The notes beneath the pieces are model-generated. The model ran no database searches. It was given only the letters and a program-made list of their open reading frames with translations, and had not been told where the DNA came from. The position numbers and the translations under genes were made by a program. Shown here one piece after another: positions 9,892-21,658 of a stretch of 64,000 bases of DNA. The first letter of the stretch is position 1; each line of letters starts with the position of its first letter. This stretch comes from Lantana camara (taxonomy: Eukaryota; Streptophyta; Magnoliopsida; Lamiales; Verbenaceae): positions 96,325,001-96,389,000 of the forward strand of contig CM074861.1 of NCBI GenBank assembly GCA_037501455.1. Reading direction: 5' to 3'.

Positions 9892-11846
9892 TGTTAGGAA
9901 TAGTGCCCTAGAAAGCCGATTGTATATCCGCTTTGTGCTTTTCCTTATTGTAATCACAGACAGTCTTTGAATGAAATAACGAATTGAGCCAACACTTCTT
10001 TATATGCTCTTATTTGGTATGCATTTACTTTAGCTGTGCATGTATGAGAATTCCCCTAATCCTGATGACTTTAGGACTCTACCATTTAGGTGAAATGGTT
10101 CACGAAACGAGCCCTATATCACATAAGTCATGATTAGTAAAATACTCCAAGCCGATGAGTCCTACAGACAGTGGGGGTGTCAACCTGACTCCTCTAAGGC
10201 TTGCTTGTGGGATCACGCCCTTAAGAAGGACCACCTTCTTTCATGGAGGTGCAAAGTGTATAGTTGATACGCACGTGATACATAAGGGTGCTTACTTTAA
10301 TAAGTTCACTGAGGTGCCCCGTGTGAGAACATTCCTAAATGGGAAAGGAAGTTTCTATTTCAGGAAATGGAAACTTCCAGATTAGGAAATATCTCACGAG
10401 TCATTGATGTGATTAATTGATCCTTAGACTTGAGGTTCCTTGTCACTTTATGAGTTAACTCTGTAGTCTTAGGTATAAGCTTTAAAGGGTGTCGCCTTAG
10501 ACAACTGATTCAAGGCTTATGCTGGGGCTGCACAAGTGATTCATGAAAGTGAATGAGAATCAAGAAAGGACCTACACTTGCATTTGCAAGGTGATCTCTT
10601 ATTGAGTAAGTCATTCATATGCCATATGGAGTCCTTGGCCAAGGCAGTAGATCAAGACATCAAGAAAAGGGTTTCTTGGATTGAGATCAAATGGATATGA
10701 AATGCACTTAGCTTTAAGACCGGATTATTAGGGTTCTGATTATTCCCTTGTCCTAGATCTTGGTTAAGAGATAGTAAGTAGGAGGATTGTATCTCACATG
10801 AATCAATGACTTAAAGGTTCTGTCGAATCCGAACATTCCAATTCAGCTAGGGGTTAAACACCTGTTGCCAGACTATGGTCGTTTAATCTGTGGACAGATT
10901 AATTAATTAGTGAATTAATTAATTAGGGTCACTGCTAATTGAATTGAGAACCTAGAGGGTCGCACACAACAACTTGGTTACATGAGTTGAGGCTTGAAAA
11001 TGATTAAACGAGTTAATCGGGCCAAGAGGGTTCCACACGTGTGAAATCACACGTGTGGCTCACGTGAGTGACACGTGTCACTGTGACACGTGTCACACAC
11101 GTGTGAATATATATATTATATATATATGTATTAAGAAATTAGATGTGTTAATTATTTAATAGACTTTGGTTCAATTTTGAATTAAAACGAAAGTCTTATT
11201 TTGGAGAAAATAATCTAGTTAATTAATTACGAATTAATTAATTAGATAAAAATAAGTTATTTATTTTTATAATAATTAAAGTATAAAAACTTATCCAAAA
11301 ATAGTTTGGATATTTTTAGCTCTCTTAAATGTTGACTTGAATTAGAATTCAAAGTCAAAGTTGGAAAATACTTGATGATCAAGTAGTAGGAGAGAGAGGA
11401 ACCAAATCCTTGCCCAACAAGGAATAGGATCGGCGCCCCTCTCCCTTTCCTATATATAGGGGAGCTCATGCTCCCCTTTAGAGCTAATTGGCAATTCTTT
11501 TGGTTCATGTGTTGAACACCTTCCTTTATCCAAGATAAAATAAAACCCTAGGTTAAGCCTAAACACTAACTAGAGAACTAGCATCCTTACTAGTTAGATT
11601 GTGATCAAGTTGGTGGACTTTCTCTAGAGACTTCAAGTTAGAAGTTTGAAGATTCGAGCTTTACCAAGGAGAGGGGATCAAGCCGCGAGAAGAGCGTTCT
11701 TGGGTGGCTTGAAACGCTTCAAGAAAGAACAAAAGAAAAGTAAGTTTTCTATCCTTACGAATTTGGATACACGATTACAAGTTCAAGATCCTTTTGTTGG
11801 GAAAATTTTTTAAATTCCGCTGCTTTCTGATTCGTGTTTTTCAACA
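9892..11846 (+). repeat. copia-1 3' LTR
   Basis: The LTR is 1,955 bp and nearly identical to the 5' LTR, differing by scattered substitutions and the small G-box segment. The preceding AAGTGGGAGAT (9881-9891) is its polypurine tract. It ends CAACA at 11846, followed by the TSD GCGGG. Confidence 0.92.
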
Positions 11847-11851
11847 GCGGG

Positions 11852-13337
11852 CACATCGTCAGAGGGAGGCCTCAGCTGCTGAGATGCAGCCTGTGGTCGA
11901 TGCGGCCCACTCGATACTCAATGCCCTTCCGGAGGCTCAGCGGGTTCAATAGGAAGGGTTCAGAAAGGAGTTGCAGGACCAAGCCGCCCGCCAGATCGAT
12001 CATAATGTAGCGTCGCAGACATTTCATGGTCAGGAGTACGTCGATCTGGCTGGGTCCTCAGGGGGCAAGGAAGAGGTCGATATAAATTTAGATCATTTAG
12101 ACATTTATTTTGATGAAGCCATTGACCCTTATACCAGTTTGTTCAGGCATGGCACGGTGTGGGGAAGAGGCCCTTTAGTGAGACGGCCCGCCAGGTAGAA
12201 GAGTCTGAGGAATCAGATGAAGAAGCTGAGTTAATGGCTTTTCCAATGACCCCACATCCCCAATGGCCAGCCGGACTTGAGCTTGAGAAAACGGACGGAT
12301 CGAAGCATCATCTTACTTTCGGTACCCCAGACATTGACCTGATATCGGCCTTGTTCAACACCGAATGCATCATTGATGAACAAAAAAAGCTCTCCTTCAC
12401 AAGATCTTTCGATCAGAAGAGGGCTAAGGCCGCCAGGGGACTTTTTTGTGTAAGTACTTATTATTTTTGTCTGTTCTCTTTCTCAGTTGATCTCCTTTCT
12501 AATCGATCTATTTGTTGCCTCCAGGATGTCCTTCCGATGCTGGTCAACTCAATCCAGGAGGCTGAGGTCTATAAGGCCGGTAAGCTAAGGTACAAGGAGA
12601 AGTACCAAACGACAAAGGCCCAACTCGCTTCGATGAGCCCTGAAATTTTCCAACAGCTCGAGGACGATCTCCGTAAGGCTAAAGAGAAGAAGCGGGTTCG
12701 GACCGAGGAGAAAGAGACAATGGAGGCCCAACTCCACAGTTCCCATGAGGCCCTTGCAAAGGCAGAGAAGAGCCATGAGCAAGAGCTGGCGAGGATGAGG
12801 GAGGAGTTTGCCAAGCAGCTTGAAGACCCCCAGGTTACCTAAAAAAAAAAGGGTAAGGCTGAGGTTTTCAACCTCGCCCGGTCCAGGATCCAGAAGGCTA
12901 CCTCCGACCTGCAGCGGTATAAGCTCGAGATCGAGCGTTACGCGTTGCGGGAGTTCATCGAGGGTCCCGGTTTGGAAGAGGTGAGCCTGATCGTGGGCGA
13001 GGGCGACCTGGAAGAAGGGTTCTAGATCTGCGTGAATCAGCTCAAGGCCCAAAACATTTTCCCTCCGGAGTTCAATTTCGACACGATAGGTCCTCTCCTG
13101 GCTGATCCCGGAGCCACTGAGTAGGAGGAGGAGGAGGAGCCTGTTCAGATCGATTTGGCGACCCATAAGTATGGCCATGCCATCGAAATTGCTAAGGCCA
13201 AGAGATCGAAGAGCCGGGTGGAGTGCGAACTACTACAGCCGGTCGAGGTCGAGCACCTCCTTCCCCCTCTCCATGAGTTCGACGGGTCGCGAACCAGACC
13301 TGATAGGGAATCCTCTGCTCCTGTTGAGCTTGATTAA
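11852..13337 (+). pseudogene. Antisense extra ORF of the Tat element, C-terminal part
   Basis: After copia-1 and its second GCGGG copy, the frame interrupted at 4565 resumes. It breaks at TAG 11949-11951, continues in the same frame to 12198, and shifts to the frame running 12159-12842. That segment is strongly charged and has heptad-like Glu/Lys/Leu content around 12600-12830, predicting a coiled coil. A GT-AG intron is visible at 12450-12524. Further stops occur at 12840-12842, near 13022 and near 13112; the last open part ends at 13337. The arrangement (N-terminal domain, acidic linker, coiled coil) matches the family of the upstream half. The gene is broken by at least four lesions plus the copia insertion. 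Confidence 0.6.
12450..12524 (+). other. Probable intron in the antisense ORF
   Basis: The stretch starts GTAAGT, has a pyrimidine-rich end and finishes TTGCCTCCAG. It is 75 nt, so retention keeps the frame, but its translation (rich in Phe, Cys, Leu, Ser) is unlike the charged sequence on both sides. Removing it joins GLFC to DVLPMLV on a codon boundary. Confidence 0.6.
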
Positions 13338-14440
13338 ATTGGACTTGGAATTCCAAAACATTAAATCCTACCTACTAGTCGGGGTTGTGGCTAGGTGAAT
13401 ATTTGCTTTAATTTCGTTGTTTTTGAACATTTGCCCATCGAGCCACGTCGCGTGGTGAGCTCGATGCGCTAGGTAGAATCGAACCCTTCACATTTGGGGG
13501 TCTATTTTTTGCATGAGTGAACTTTGTTTCATACTTCTACTTTGCAAGTTGAGTATTTGTTCGATCTGGCATGTGTGTGGTTTGTCGATCTCGATTTTAC
13601 TTACCCTTTAGCTAGATTTTTATCGCTTTCGAATCGATAGGTTCGTCACGCTATTCGATCTTGTTTGGATGTCGATCTAGTCTCGTTGGGCATTCGTATT
13701 CTTGACTTAGTCGTTTTACCACTTGCTGCATTCTCATCGGATCGATTGAGATGCGTTCGGCGACCTCTCTAGATCTCGTCAGATCTAACTAGATCTCCCT
13801 GGACCTCTGGGTCCAATTTTTGGAAATCATTAATCTTCGGACCTCTCTGGATCTAAATCGATCCCCTTGGGTTTTTGGATCATTAATCGAATAATTAATC
13901 ATCAATCTTTGGATCTCCTTGGATCTGAATCGACCTACTCGGATCTCTGGATCATTAATCGGATAATTTAATCATCAATCTCTGGATCTCCTTGGATCTG
14001 AATCGACCTCTGGATCTCTGGATCATTAATTTTTGAAAATCATTAACCTATGGATCTCTTCGGATCTAAATCGATCTCATTGGATCTCTGGATCATTAGG
14101 TTTGTTAGGATTTTTAGGATCTCTTTGGGTCTAAGGGAGACCTCACTCGATATCGATCTCTAACGATGTTTGAAAGCATTAAATACGTTAGGATTTTTAG
14201 GATCTCTTTAGGTCTAAAAACGACCTCATTGGATCTCAATCTCTAACAATCGAATATAGGGGATACCCCCTCTGCGACTCATGACCGTAGGTCGAATAAG
14301 AACTTTGGTCGAGGGGATAGTAACCTGTTGTGGGATTACGGGTTGACTTCAAAAACATGTATATTAATTTACTGAACAGAGATCGATTCTCAGGCGAATT
14401 CGACCTCTTTAACCATTACAAATTGAATTAATTTTGAAGG
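13338..14440. repeat. Tat 3' region with degenerate tandem repeats
   Basis: No coding frame is evident. From about 13780 to 14240 units of roughly 60-70 bp recur, built from words such as GGATCTCTGGATCATTAAT and TTGGATCTGAATCGACCT. The rest is rich in TCGATCT. Plant Tat/Ogre elements commonly have a fast-changing, repeat-rich region here, between integrase and the 3' LTR. Confidence 0.65.
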
Positions 14441-15742
14441 CTAAGTGTAAAATTTCTTCAAGTTGTGCGCATTCCAAGGTCTGGGTAACGGCTCCCCGGC
14501 CATATCTTCGAGCCGGTAGGCCATATTTTTCCCGATCTCCGTGACGCGATAAGGTCCTTCCCAGTTAGGCTCAAGCTTACCGACATGTTGCAAGACTTCG
14601 ACTTTTTCTAACACTAGGTCGCCGATCTGAAATGATCTGGGCTTCACGTGTTTGTTGTATGATCAAGCCGCCGCTGCCTTGTACTGTTTGAGGTTCTAAT
14701 AGGCACGTTTTCTGCTTTCTTCAATCACATCTAGATCTTCAGCTCTGATCTCTGTATTCTGGTCGAGCTGGTATTGCGATACACGAGCAGTTTCATGTAA
14801 CAGCTCTGATGGGTTGATGGCTTCGGATCCGTAAACCAGAGAGTATGGTGTTTGTCCCGTGGCAGTCCGCGGGGTAGTTCGATATGCCCATAGTACGCCG
14901 TCGAGCTCGGCCGCCCATGCCCCCAGTTTGGCATCAAGGTGGGTCTTCAGATTTTGGATAATGATTCGGTTGGTGACTTCAGCTTGGCCATTTGCTTGCG
15001 GATGACCAACAGTAGTGAATCTGAGGTCGATCCCGAGGTCCCGACAATAGCTCTTAGTATTCTCAGATCGAAATTGAGGACCATTGTCGCAGATGAGCAC
15101 CCTCGGAAGCCCAAAATGGCAGATTATATTTTTCCAGAGGAAATTCCTTATTAATGCATCAGTAATCTTGGGAACTGCCTCGGCCTCGACCCACTTTGAG
15201 AAGTACTCGACGCATACTATGGCAAACTTTTTCTGTCTGGGCGCCAAGGGGAAGGGACCGATGATGTCAATCCCCCATTGATCAAAGGGCCAACATACAT
15301 CGATCGGAATCATGGATGCCGGGTGAGTGTGGATTAGGTTGCCATGTTTTTGGCATTTGGGGCATTTCCTGGAGTGGATCTTCGCATCCCACACCATAGT
15401 CGGCCAAAAATACCCACTCCTTAAGATCTTTCACGCTAGAGCTCGACCTCCGGAATGGTTTCTGCAGCATCCTTCATGGACTTCTTCTAGGACATCTTGG
15501 GCTTGGCTAGGTCGTAGACACCTTAGAGGGGGACCGGTGAAGGATTTTTTGAACAACCTGCCTTCATGATCTATCATATAGAGTAGAGACCGATATTTTA
15601 TTCTTCTGGCTTCAGTTCGATTTTGGGGCAAAAGCCCATCTTTGAGGTAAGCGATCAGATCGTCCATCCAGCAAGGTTCTGGTGGATCGATGGTGGCGAT
15701 CTCGACCTTTTCTTCATGGATCGCACGGCCCCCCGAGACCAT
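14441..15742 (-). pseudogene. Tat integrase remnant
   Basis: Minus-strand pieces at 15742-15431, 15397-14696 and 14647-14441 together form an integrase. The zinc-binding region shows HEGCCRNHSGGRAL and later CPKCQKHG. The catalytic core shows DQWGIDIIGPFP (first D), ICDNGPQF (second D) and HPQANGQAE with the following E, giving a D,D,E set. The last piece has the GPYRV motif of the C-terminal domain (LEPNWEGPYRVTEIG). Frameshifts and stops separate the pieces, so no active enzyme can be made. Integrases insert retrotransposon cDNA into nuclear DNA. Confidence 0.85.
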
Positions 15743-15844
15743 GAACGAGATGGTTGTATCTTTTGTTCCTTGGAATCCATTCGCCAGCTTTGATAGGGCA
15801 TCAGCTCGACCGTTCTCTTCGCGGGGAACCTGCTCAATTTTGAA

Positions 15845-16582
15845 TTATTTTAGCTTCGAGGCCAACTTTTTCACCATTTTGAGATACGCTGCCATGGACT
15901 TTTCCCTAGCCTCGTATGTGCCATTGACTTGGTCGGCGACGAGCTGAGAGTTAGTTACCACGGATAGCTTGTCGATCTTATTTAGCGCTTCATACTCCGC
16001 CTCGTTGTTAGTTGCTTTAAAATCGAGTTTGATGGAGAAATCGAGCTGGAGTCCATCCGAGCTTATAAGGGATATGCCCACTCCCCCTCCTTGAGAGGTC
16101 GATGAGTCATCCGTGTACATGGTCCAACTTGGCGAGGTAGGAACGACCTCCATTGAACTGGTGTTCTTTTCGACTAGAAAGTCAGCCAGAACTTAAGCTT
16201 GCTTGACGGCTCGTGGTTTGTAGGTGATGTCATGCTGACTCAACTCGACCGCCCATTTCATCATTCGACCCGACATATCAGGTTTGCACTAGACCTGCCT
16301 GAGCGGTTGATCCATTAGGACGATTATAGGATGAGCTTGGAAGTACGGACGTAATTTTCGAGTTGCATGCGTGAGAGCGAACACGAACTTTTCGACCTCG
16401 AGATAATTCCGTTCCGCACCATACAGGATCTTGCTTAGGTAGTAGATCGGTAGGTGTTTTCGATCTCGGATGGCGACCAACACTGAGCTGAAGGTCTCGT
16501 TAGAAAGGGACAGGTAGAGGTACAAGGTCTCGCCCTCATTTGGCTTGGCCAGCAACGGTGGAGAGGCTAGGTACTCTTTCAA
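15845..16582 (-). pseudogene. Tat RNase H plus second (archaeal-type) RNase H remnant
   Basis: The first part (16582-16289) reads as the RNase H following RT: YLSLSNETFSSVLV, PIYYLSKILYGAERNYLEVEK and RKLRPYFQAHPI. The second part (16153-15845) contains WTMYTDDSSTSQGGGVGISL, FKATNNEAEYEAL and VVTNSQLVADQVNG, which resembles a separate archaeal-type RNase H with D, E and D residues. Possession of two RNase H modules is a recognised feature of the Tat lineage and is the main reason for that call. Stops and frame changes separate the parts. Confidence 0.8.
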
Positions 16583-16599
16583 TTGATCTAACGCTCGGT

Positions 16600-17440
16600 C
16601 GCATTCTTCGTTCCACTCGAACTTTTTGAGATTCCTTAAAACTTTGAAAAACGGGAGATTTCGTTATAACGATCACGATATGAACCGATTGAGGGAGATT
16701 ATTCGTCCTACAAGTGATTGGACTTGGTTGATACACCGAGGTCGGGGTATGATCTGGATAGCTTTGATCTTGGTGGGATTGGCTTCGATGCCTCATTGGC
16801 TCACCATATACCCCAAGAACTTCCCTCCTTCAACCCCGAACGTGCACTTATCGGGATTGAGCTTCATCCTGTATTATCGTAAGATCTCTAACGATCTGCG
16901 AAGTGATCTAGATGATGATACGCCCATCGACTTTTCACGATCATGTCGTCGACGTAGACCTCCATGGTCTTCCCGATCTCATCCTTAGACATCAGGTTAA
17001 CCAACCTTTGGTACGTAGCTCCTGCATTCTTTAGCCCGAAGGGCATGACCTTGAAGCAGTATATTCCCTTTACCACGATGAAGGCCGTGTGCTTTCGATC
17101 CTCGGGGGCCATACAGATCTGATAATAGCCTTGGAAGGCATCCATCATGCTGAGCATCTCGCATCCAGCTGTCGAGTCGACGAGCTGGTCGATGCGGGGC
17201 AGTGGGTATGGGTCTTTCGGGCAAGCCTTGTTGAGATCGGTGAAGTCGTTGCACATTCTCTATTTTCCGCCCGTTTTTTGCACGAGGACAACGTTGCACA
17301 ACCAATCGACGTATTGAGCTGGGGTAACATATCCTGCATCGAGGAGCTTGTTGACCTCCGTCTCAATGATATCATTCCTTGCCCGACTTTGAGGTCTTAG
17401 CTTCTATTTAATCGGTTTAACTGAGGGATCAATCCCGAAC
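16600..17440 (-). pseudogene. Tat reverse transcriptase remnant
   Basis: The clearest piece is 17256-16888 (122 codons) with DFTDLNKACPKDPYPLPRID, MDAFQGYYQI, MPFGLKNAGATYQRLV and the catalytic YVDD followed by MIVKS. Just upstream, in the same frame, WLCNVVLVQKTGGK precedes a TAG near 17259 where the family has tryptophan, so TGG to TAG is likely. Downstream the frame shifts and continues into the thumb region (NPDKCTFGV, GKFLGYMVS) at about 16880-16790. Reverse transcriptase copies element RNA into cDNA; this copy is inactive. Confidence 0.85.
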
Positions 17441-17630
17441 CGGTGGCAGATCACTTTTGGGTCGACGTCGATCAGATCTTTGGCTGCCCATGCGAAGATG
17501 TCGGAGTTATCCCGCAAGAACTCTATCATCATGACTCATGTTGGGGGTGTATACTCGCCCCAATCTTAGTGGTCTTGCTACTATCCCCGGGGACAAGGGC
17601 AATCTCCTTGAGTTCTTCGGCAGGATCGAG

Positions 17631-18313
17631 TCATTGGCTAGCCTTTCTCTTTCGAGCTGTCGGGGACCTCTCGGCCTCGCTTTTCTTCATGGGGAGCTCG
17701 ATCTCCCCATCGGCATAGGTCTGGAGGTCGAGATCTCCCGCTACCTCATTTCCAGAAGGTTTCTTCAGGACGACAGCGTAGCAGGCCCAACTGTCCATGA
17801 CATCGCAAGTCACCTCTCCGACCCCATTTGGGGTGGGCATTTTCAGCTTTTGGTGATATGTCGAGATGATCGCCTTGAATTGTATGAGGCTAGGTCGGTC
17901 GAAGATCATGTTATACGCTAGGGGCATGTTGACGATGGCGTATTCGACCTCTTGGGGGATGTTCCCATCGAGGTGAGGAGTCGGATGTGCCGTAACGGAA
18001 AAACTTTCGATCCCCCAAACCCCGAGAGCAGTGTTCGGATGGGATCGAGCTTTAGATTATGCAGTTTCATTTTTACAAGAGTCGAGTAAGGGATAATGTG
18101 CGAGTTGCTTCCATTATCAACTAGGCATTTCGTTACATCATAATTAGCCAAGCCTAAGGTCACCACCATCGGACAACTAGGCGCTTCGTCTTCCCGATGG
18201 GGGCCTGGGCGGCTATCACTCTCGCTAAAGCTAACCTCTTGCCTATCCCACTCTCTACCCTGATCGATCTGGAAGACCTCTTCGTGGGGCCGTTGAACTC
18301 TCGAGCTGCCCAC
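17631..18313 (-). pseudogene. Tat protease and protease-RT linker remnant
   Basis: The piece 18313-17918 contains CLVDNGSNSHIIP, the expected place of the aspartic protease motif (usually DTG or DSG); here it reads DNG. The next piece 17927-17631 starts PLAYNMIFDRPSL and has PTPNGVGEVTCD, typical of the Tat linker that precedes RT. The two overlap in different frames, so at least one frameshift has occurred. About 300 bp between 17440 and 17631 is degraded linker. Confidence 0.75.
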
Positions 18314-18732
18314 CTGATGTTCCTCTTTTGAGTTGCATTGGAGTCACCGCCCTCATGCCCCCCGACTATCATATAGATCTTGCCGTTGGTGGGGGGATTG
18401 TCTTCAGCTCTTTCTAGCGGCTGCTACCCAGATCTTTTCGGGGGAGACCTCGACCTGGAGCGATCGTGGTCATTGGGTCGTCCCGCCCTCTCAGAGTAGT
18501 GGTCGATCTTTCGAACAAAATCCTTCAAGTGCCCTCCTTGGATGAGTCTTTCGATCTCATCACGGAGGGCGTTGCATTCTCCGGTGGTGTGACCCCATTG
18601 TTGATGGTAGCCGCAGAATTTTCCCGATTTTTCAGCCTTCGGGCCCTCTCAGATGGGCTTTAGTTTCTTTAGAAGGCTCTTATCCATGACCACGTAGATC
18701 TGGTCGATGGGCTTGGTCAAGGGAACATAGTT

Positions 18733-20175
18733 TCATCGGTCGACCTGGGTCGGTGGGTCGACTTTCCCCTTGATTTTCGTTTGCTCATTCCCCTTCCAGT
18801 TGAGGGACAAGCTTGACCCGATAGCCTGCCGCTCGGATCGAGGCGGGGGTCCGTGCGCAAGGGCTATCTCCTCTACACGCATGAAGCCATTGGCAATGTC
18901 CTGTATCTCCGTCAGGTTGTGGGGTCCAGCCCTGACGATCTCATCTGCCCATAGGCGGTTGCGGAGAGCTCGATGGACCAACGAGAGCAGGGTGTCCATC
19001 GTCGGGTTCTCGACCTGAACTACTTCCCTGGAAAAGCGAGTCATAAAATCTCGCAAGGACTCCCCTTCCCTCTGGTAGATGCTGTTGAGATAAGAGAGCG
19101 GGAGCTTTTTCCTGGTCATAGAGGAGAAGTGGGCCGTGAAACGATCTACGAACCGGTTGTAGGTCGTTATGCACCGCGGTGGCAAGCGGATAAACCAATC
19201 CTGAGCTGGGCCCGTCAACGCGGTGACGAAGAGTTTGGCCCAGATTTGTTGTGGATGGGAGTGCAACAACATGCGATTCTCGAAGGCTGTCACATGTTTT
19301 TCGAGATCTATGGTCCCGTTATACATGGGCAAGCCTGTCGGAATTCGATCTCCATCGCAGGTCGTACGGAGAATGTCTTCGCAAAAGGGGGAGGCTTCCT
19401 CCCTGTCGCTGAGATATCGGAGGGGGCAGCGGTTCAGCCCTTCCCTCAGGTCGACCTGCCTCTGGGTGATCTGAGATCCACGATCTCCCAGGCTGTCTTA
19501 GACCCGTCTCCGTGGAGGGTCTGCGTAACTATCTGGCTCGTTCTCCACATGAGCCACTGCGATTCGGGCAGCCTCCTCTCTTGTGGATCGAGCAGGGATC
19601 CATGCACGGAGGTCATCGAACTCGTCGTGGTCTTCGTCGACCACGCGCTTGCCGCGGTTGTTAAGGCTGGGGTGATCAGATTCCCCATAGCCCTCGCGCG
19701 GGATTTCTTTGCTCATCACGGGGGAAAGTGGCTGCGGAGCGTACCCTTGGACCTGGCCCGCTCCGGTATGGGAACTATGACCCCAAATGATGTGGGCGGG
19801 GTGCCCGTCGAGCGGCTGGAATACGTATGGAACTGGGTTCCCGTACACTTGGAGCGAGGGGCCCAGCACGTTGCCCAACACGGGGCTAGGGATGGTGGTG
19901 GTTGGGCTGGCCCTTGGTAGCTCAGGGCGCCTAGGTTCGCGGCCCTCCATTTGGGCATGCTCGATCTCGACCCGCCACTGGTCGAGAAAGGCATTCAGGT
20001 CCGCCTGGGTGACGGTGAACCTGGGGGTGGCCTCCAGCGGAGGCTGGGGAACATTGTTGCTGGGGCCGACCAGTGGGACAGCGGAGGTGTTACCAAGCGA
20101 CGTGTTGTAGTCATGCCTGCCTTTGGCAACCTCCTCCATGTCCTCGTCGTGGTTGGTGTTCCTTGTGTTAACCAT
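18733..20175 (-). pseudogene. Tat gag remnant
   Basis: The probable start is ATG 20175-20173, about 55 bp inside the PBS, giving a 225-codon N-terminal piece that is rich in Pro, Asn and acidic residues. The capsid-like part is in a second frame (19332-18733): MYNGTIDLEKHVTAFENRM, AKLFVTALTGPAQDWF, FVDRFTAHF and GESLRDFMTRF, matching the Retrotrans_gag fold. No intact zinc knuckle was located between 18733 and 18313. At least one frameshift divides the gene. Gag forms the virus-like particle in which reverse transcription occurs. Confidence 0.8.
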
Positions 20176-20228
20176 AGTGTTGAGAAGGGGGCGAAGGGGC
20201 TTTTATCTAAGTCGATGCGAAAAAGGAT

Positions 20229-20246
20229 TTCCCACAGACGGTGCCA
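20229..20246 (-). other. Primer binding site of the Tat element
   Basis: On the minus strand, three bases inside the 5' LTR, the sequence reads TGGCACCGTCTGTGGGAA. This class of PBS is common in Tat-lineage elements. The first bases resemble the 3' end complement of tRNA-Asp/Arg type primers; the exact tRNA is not certain from sequence alone. Confidence 0.6.
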
Positions 20247-20249
20247 AAC

Positions 20250-20512
20250 TGATCTGGCTTAAATCAGGTCGATCTGACGTGGTCGATCTGACTGTCAGAT
20301 ATGAGTCAATCAGTCAATAATTTGTTTAAGTGGGCTCTTTATCGACCTGAAAGCACTAACACACGTGAGCTAAGTACCAGCTTGGGGAACTTGAGGTTTG
20401 ACCCAAGTTTGGCACTCCGACGCTCAGGTCAGTAATGGAGCTCTTTAGAGAGAGAATAAATGCAATTAAATGCGTATTAAAGGCTTACCAACTATTGTTC
20501 AAAGGGCGAGAT
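20250..20512 (-). repeat. Tat 5' LTR, PBS-proximal part
   Basis: It matches the left LTR from TGATCTGGCT up to GGGCGAG, where copia-2 begins. The left LTR continues GTATTTATAGCC, and this continuation is found at 40588. Confidence 0.9.
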
Positions 20513-21658
20513 TGTTAGGAATAGTGCCCTAGAAAGCCGATTGTATATCCGCTTTGTGCTTTTCCTTATTGTAATCACAGACAATCTTTGAATGAAATAA
20601 CGAATTGAGGCAACACTTCTTTATATGCTCTTGTTTGGTATGCATTTACTTTAGCTGTACATGTATGAGAACTCCCCTAATCCTGATGACTTTAGGACTC
20701 TACCATTTAGGTGAAATGGTTCATGAAACGAGCCCTATATCACATAAGTCATGATTAGTAAAATACTCCAAGCCGATGAGTCCTACAGACAGTGGGAGTG
20801 TCAACCTGACTCCTCTAAGGCTTGCTTGTGGGATCACGCCCTTAAGAAGGACCACCTTGTTTCATGGAGGTGGAAAGTGTATAGTTGATACGTGCGTGAT
20901 ACATGAGGGTGCTTACTTTAATAAGTAAGTTCACTGAGGTGCCCCGTGTGAGAACATTCCTAAATGGGAAAGGAAGTTTCTATTTCAGGAAATGGAAACT
21001 TCCAGATTAGGAAATATCTCACGAGTCATTGATGTGATTAATTGATCCTTGGACTTGAGGTTCCTTGTCACTTTATGAGTTAACTCTGTAGTCTTAGGTA
21101 TAAGCTTTAAAGGGTGTCGCCTTAGACAACTGATTCAAGGCTTATGCTGGGCCTGCACAAGTGATTCATGAAAGTGAATGAGAATCAAGAAAGGACCTAC
21201 ACTTGCATTTGCAAGGTGATCTCTTACTGTGTAAGTCATTCATATGCCATATGGAGTCCTTGGCCAAGGCAGTAGATCAAGACATCAAGAAAAGTGTTTC
21301 TTGGATTGAGATCAAATGGATATGAAAGGTACTTAACTTTAAGACCGGATTATTAGGGTTCTGATTATTCCCTTACCCTAGATCTTGGTTGAGAGATTGT
21401 AAGTAGGAGGATTGTATCTCACATGCATCAATGACTTAAAGGTTCTGTCGAATCCGAACATTCCAATTCAGCTAGGGGTTAAACACCTGTTGCTAGACTA
21501 TGGTCGTTTAATCTATGGACTGATTAATTAATTAGTGAATTAATTAATTAAGGTCACTGCTAATTGAATTGAGAACCTAGAGGGTCACACACAACAACTT
21601 GGTTACATGAGTTGAGGCTTGAAAATGATTAAACGAGTTAATCGGGCCAAAAGGGTTC

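Larger units (their letters stand above)
4566..11846 (+). mobile_element. copia-1: internally deleted Ty1/copia element
   Basis: Two direct LTRs (4566-6514 and 9892-11846) begin TGTTAGGAAT and end CAACA. GCGGG flanks the element (4561-4565 and 11847-11851), a clean 5-bp TSD. The leader and both LTRs closely match copia-2, so they are one family. The body lacks the part equivalent to copia-2 bases 25192-27883 (2,692 bp): gag is joined directly to the end of RT/RNase H. Other lesions are a 1-bp deletion in gag near 8955 and a stop at 9753-9755. It sits inside the antisense ORF of the Tat element and is non-autonomous. Lineage within Ty1/copia (Tork/Angela-like) is not settled. Confidence 0.92.

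Noticed and set aside
12585..13178. Leu-rich minus-strand frame suggesting membrane segments
   Set aside because: Antisense of the Lys/Glu/Leu coiled-coil region of the plus-strand extra ORF, which accounts for the Leu/Phe/Ser content.
18973..19920. Long plus-strand frame (315 codons) opposite Tat gag
   Set aside because: The minus strand carries clear gag homology; the plus-strand frame has no recognisable domain and is a shadow.
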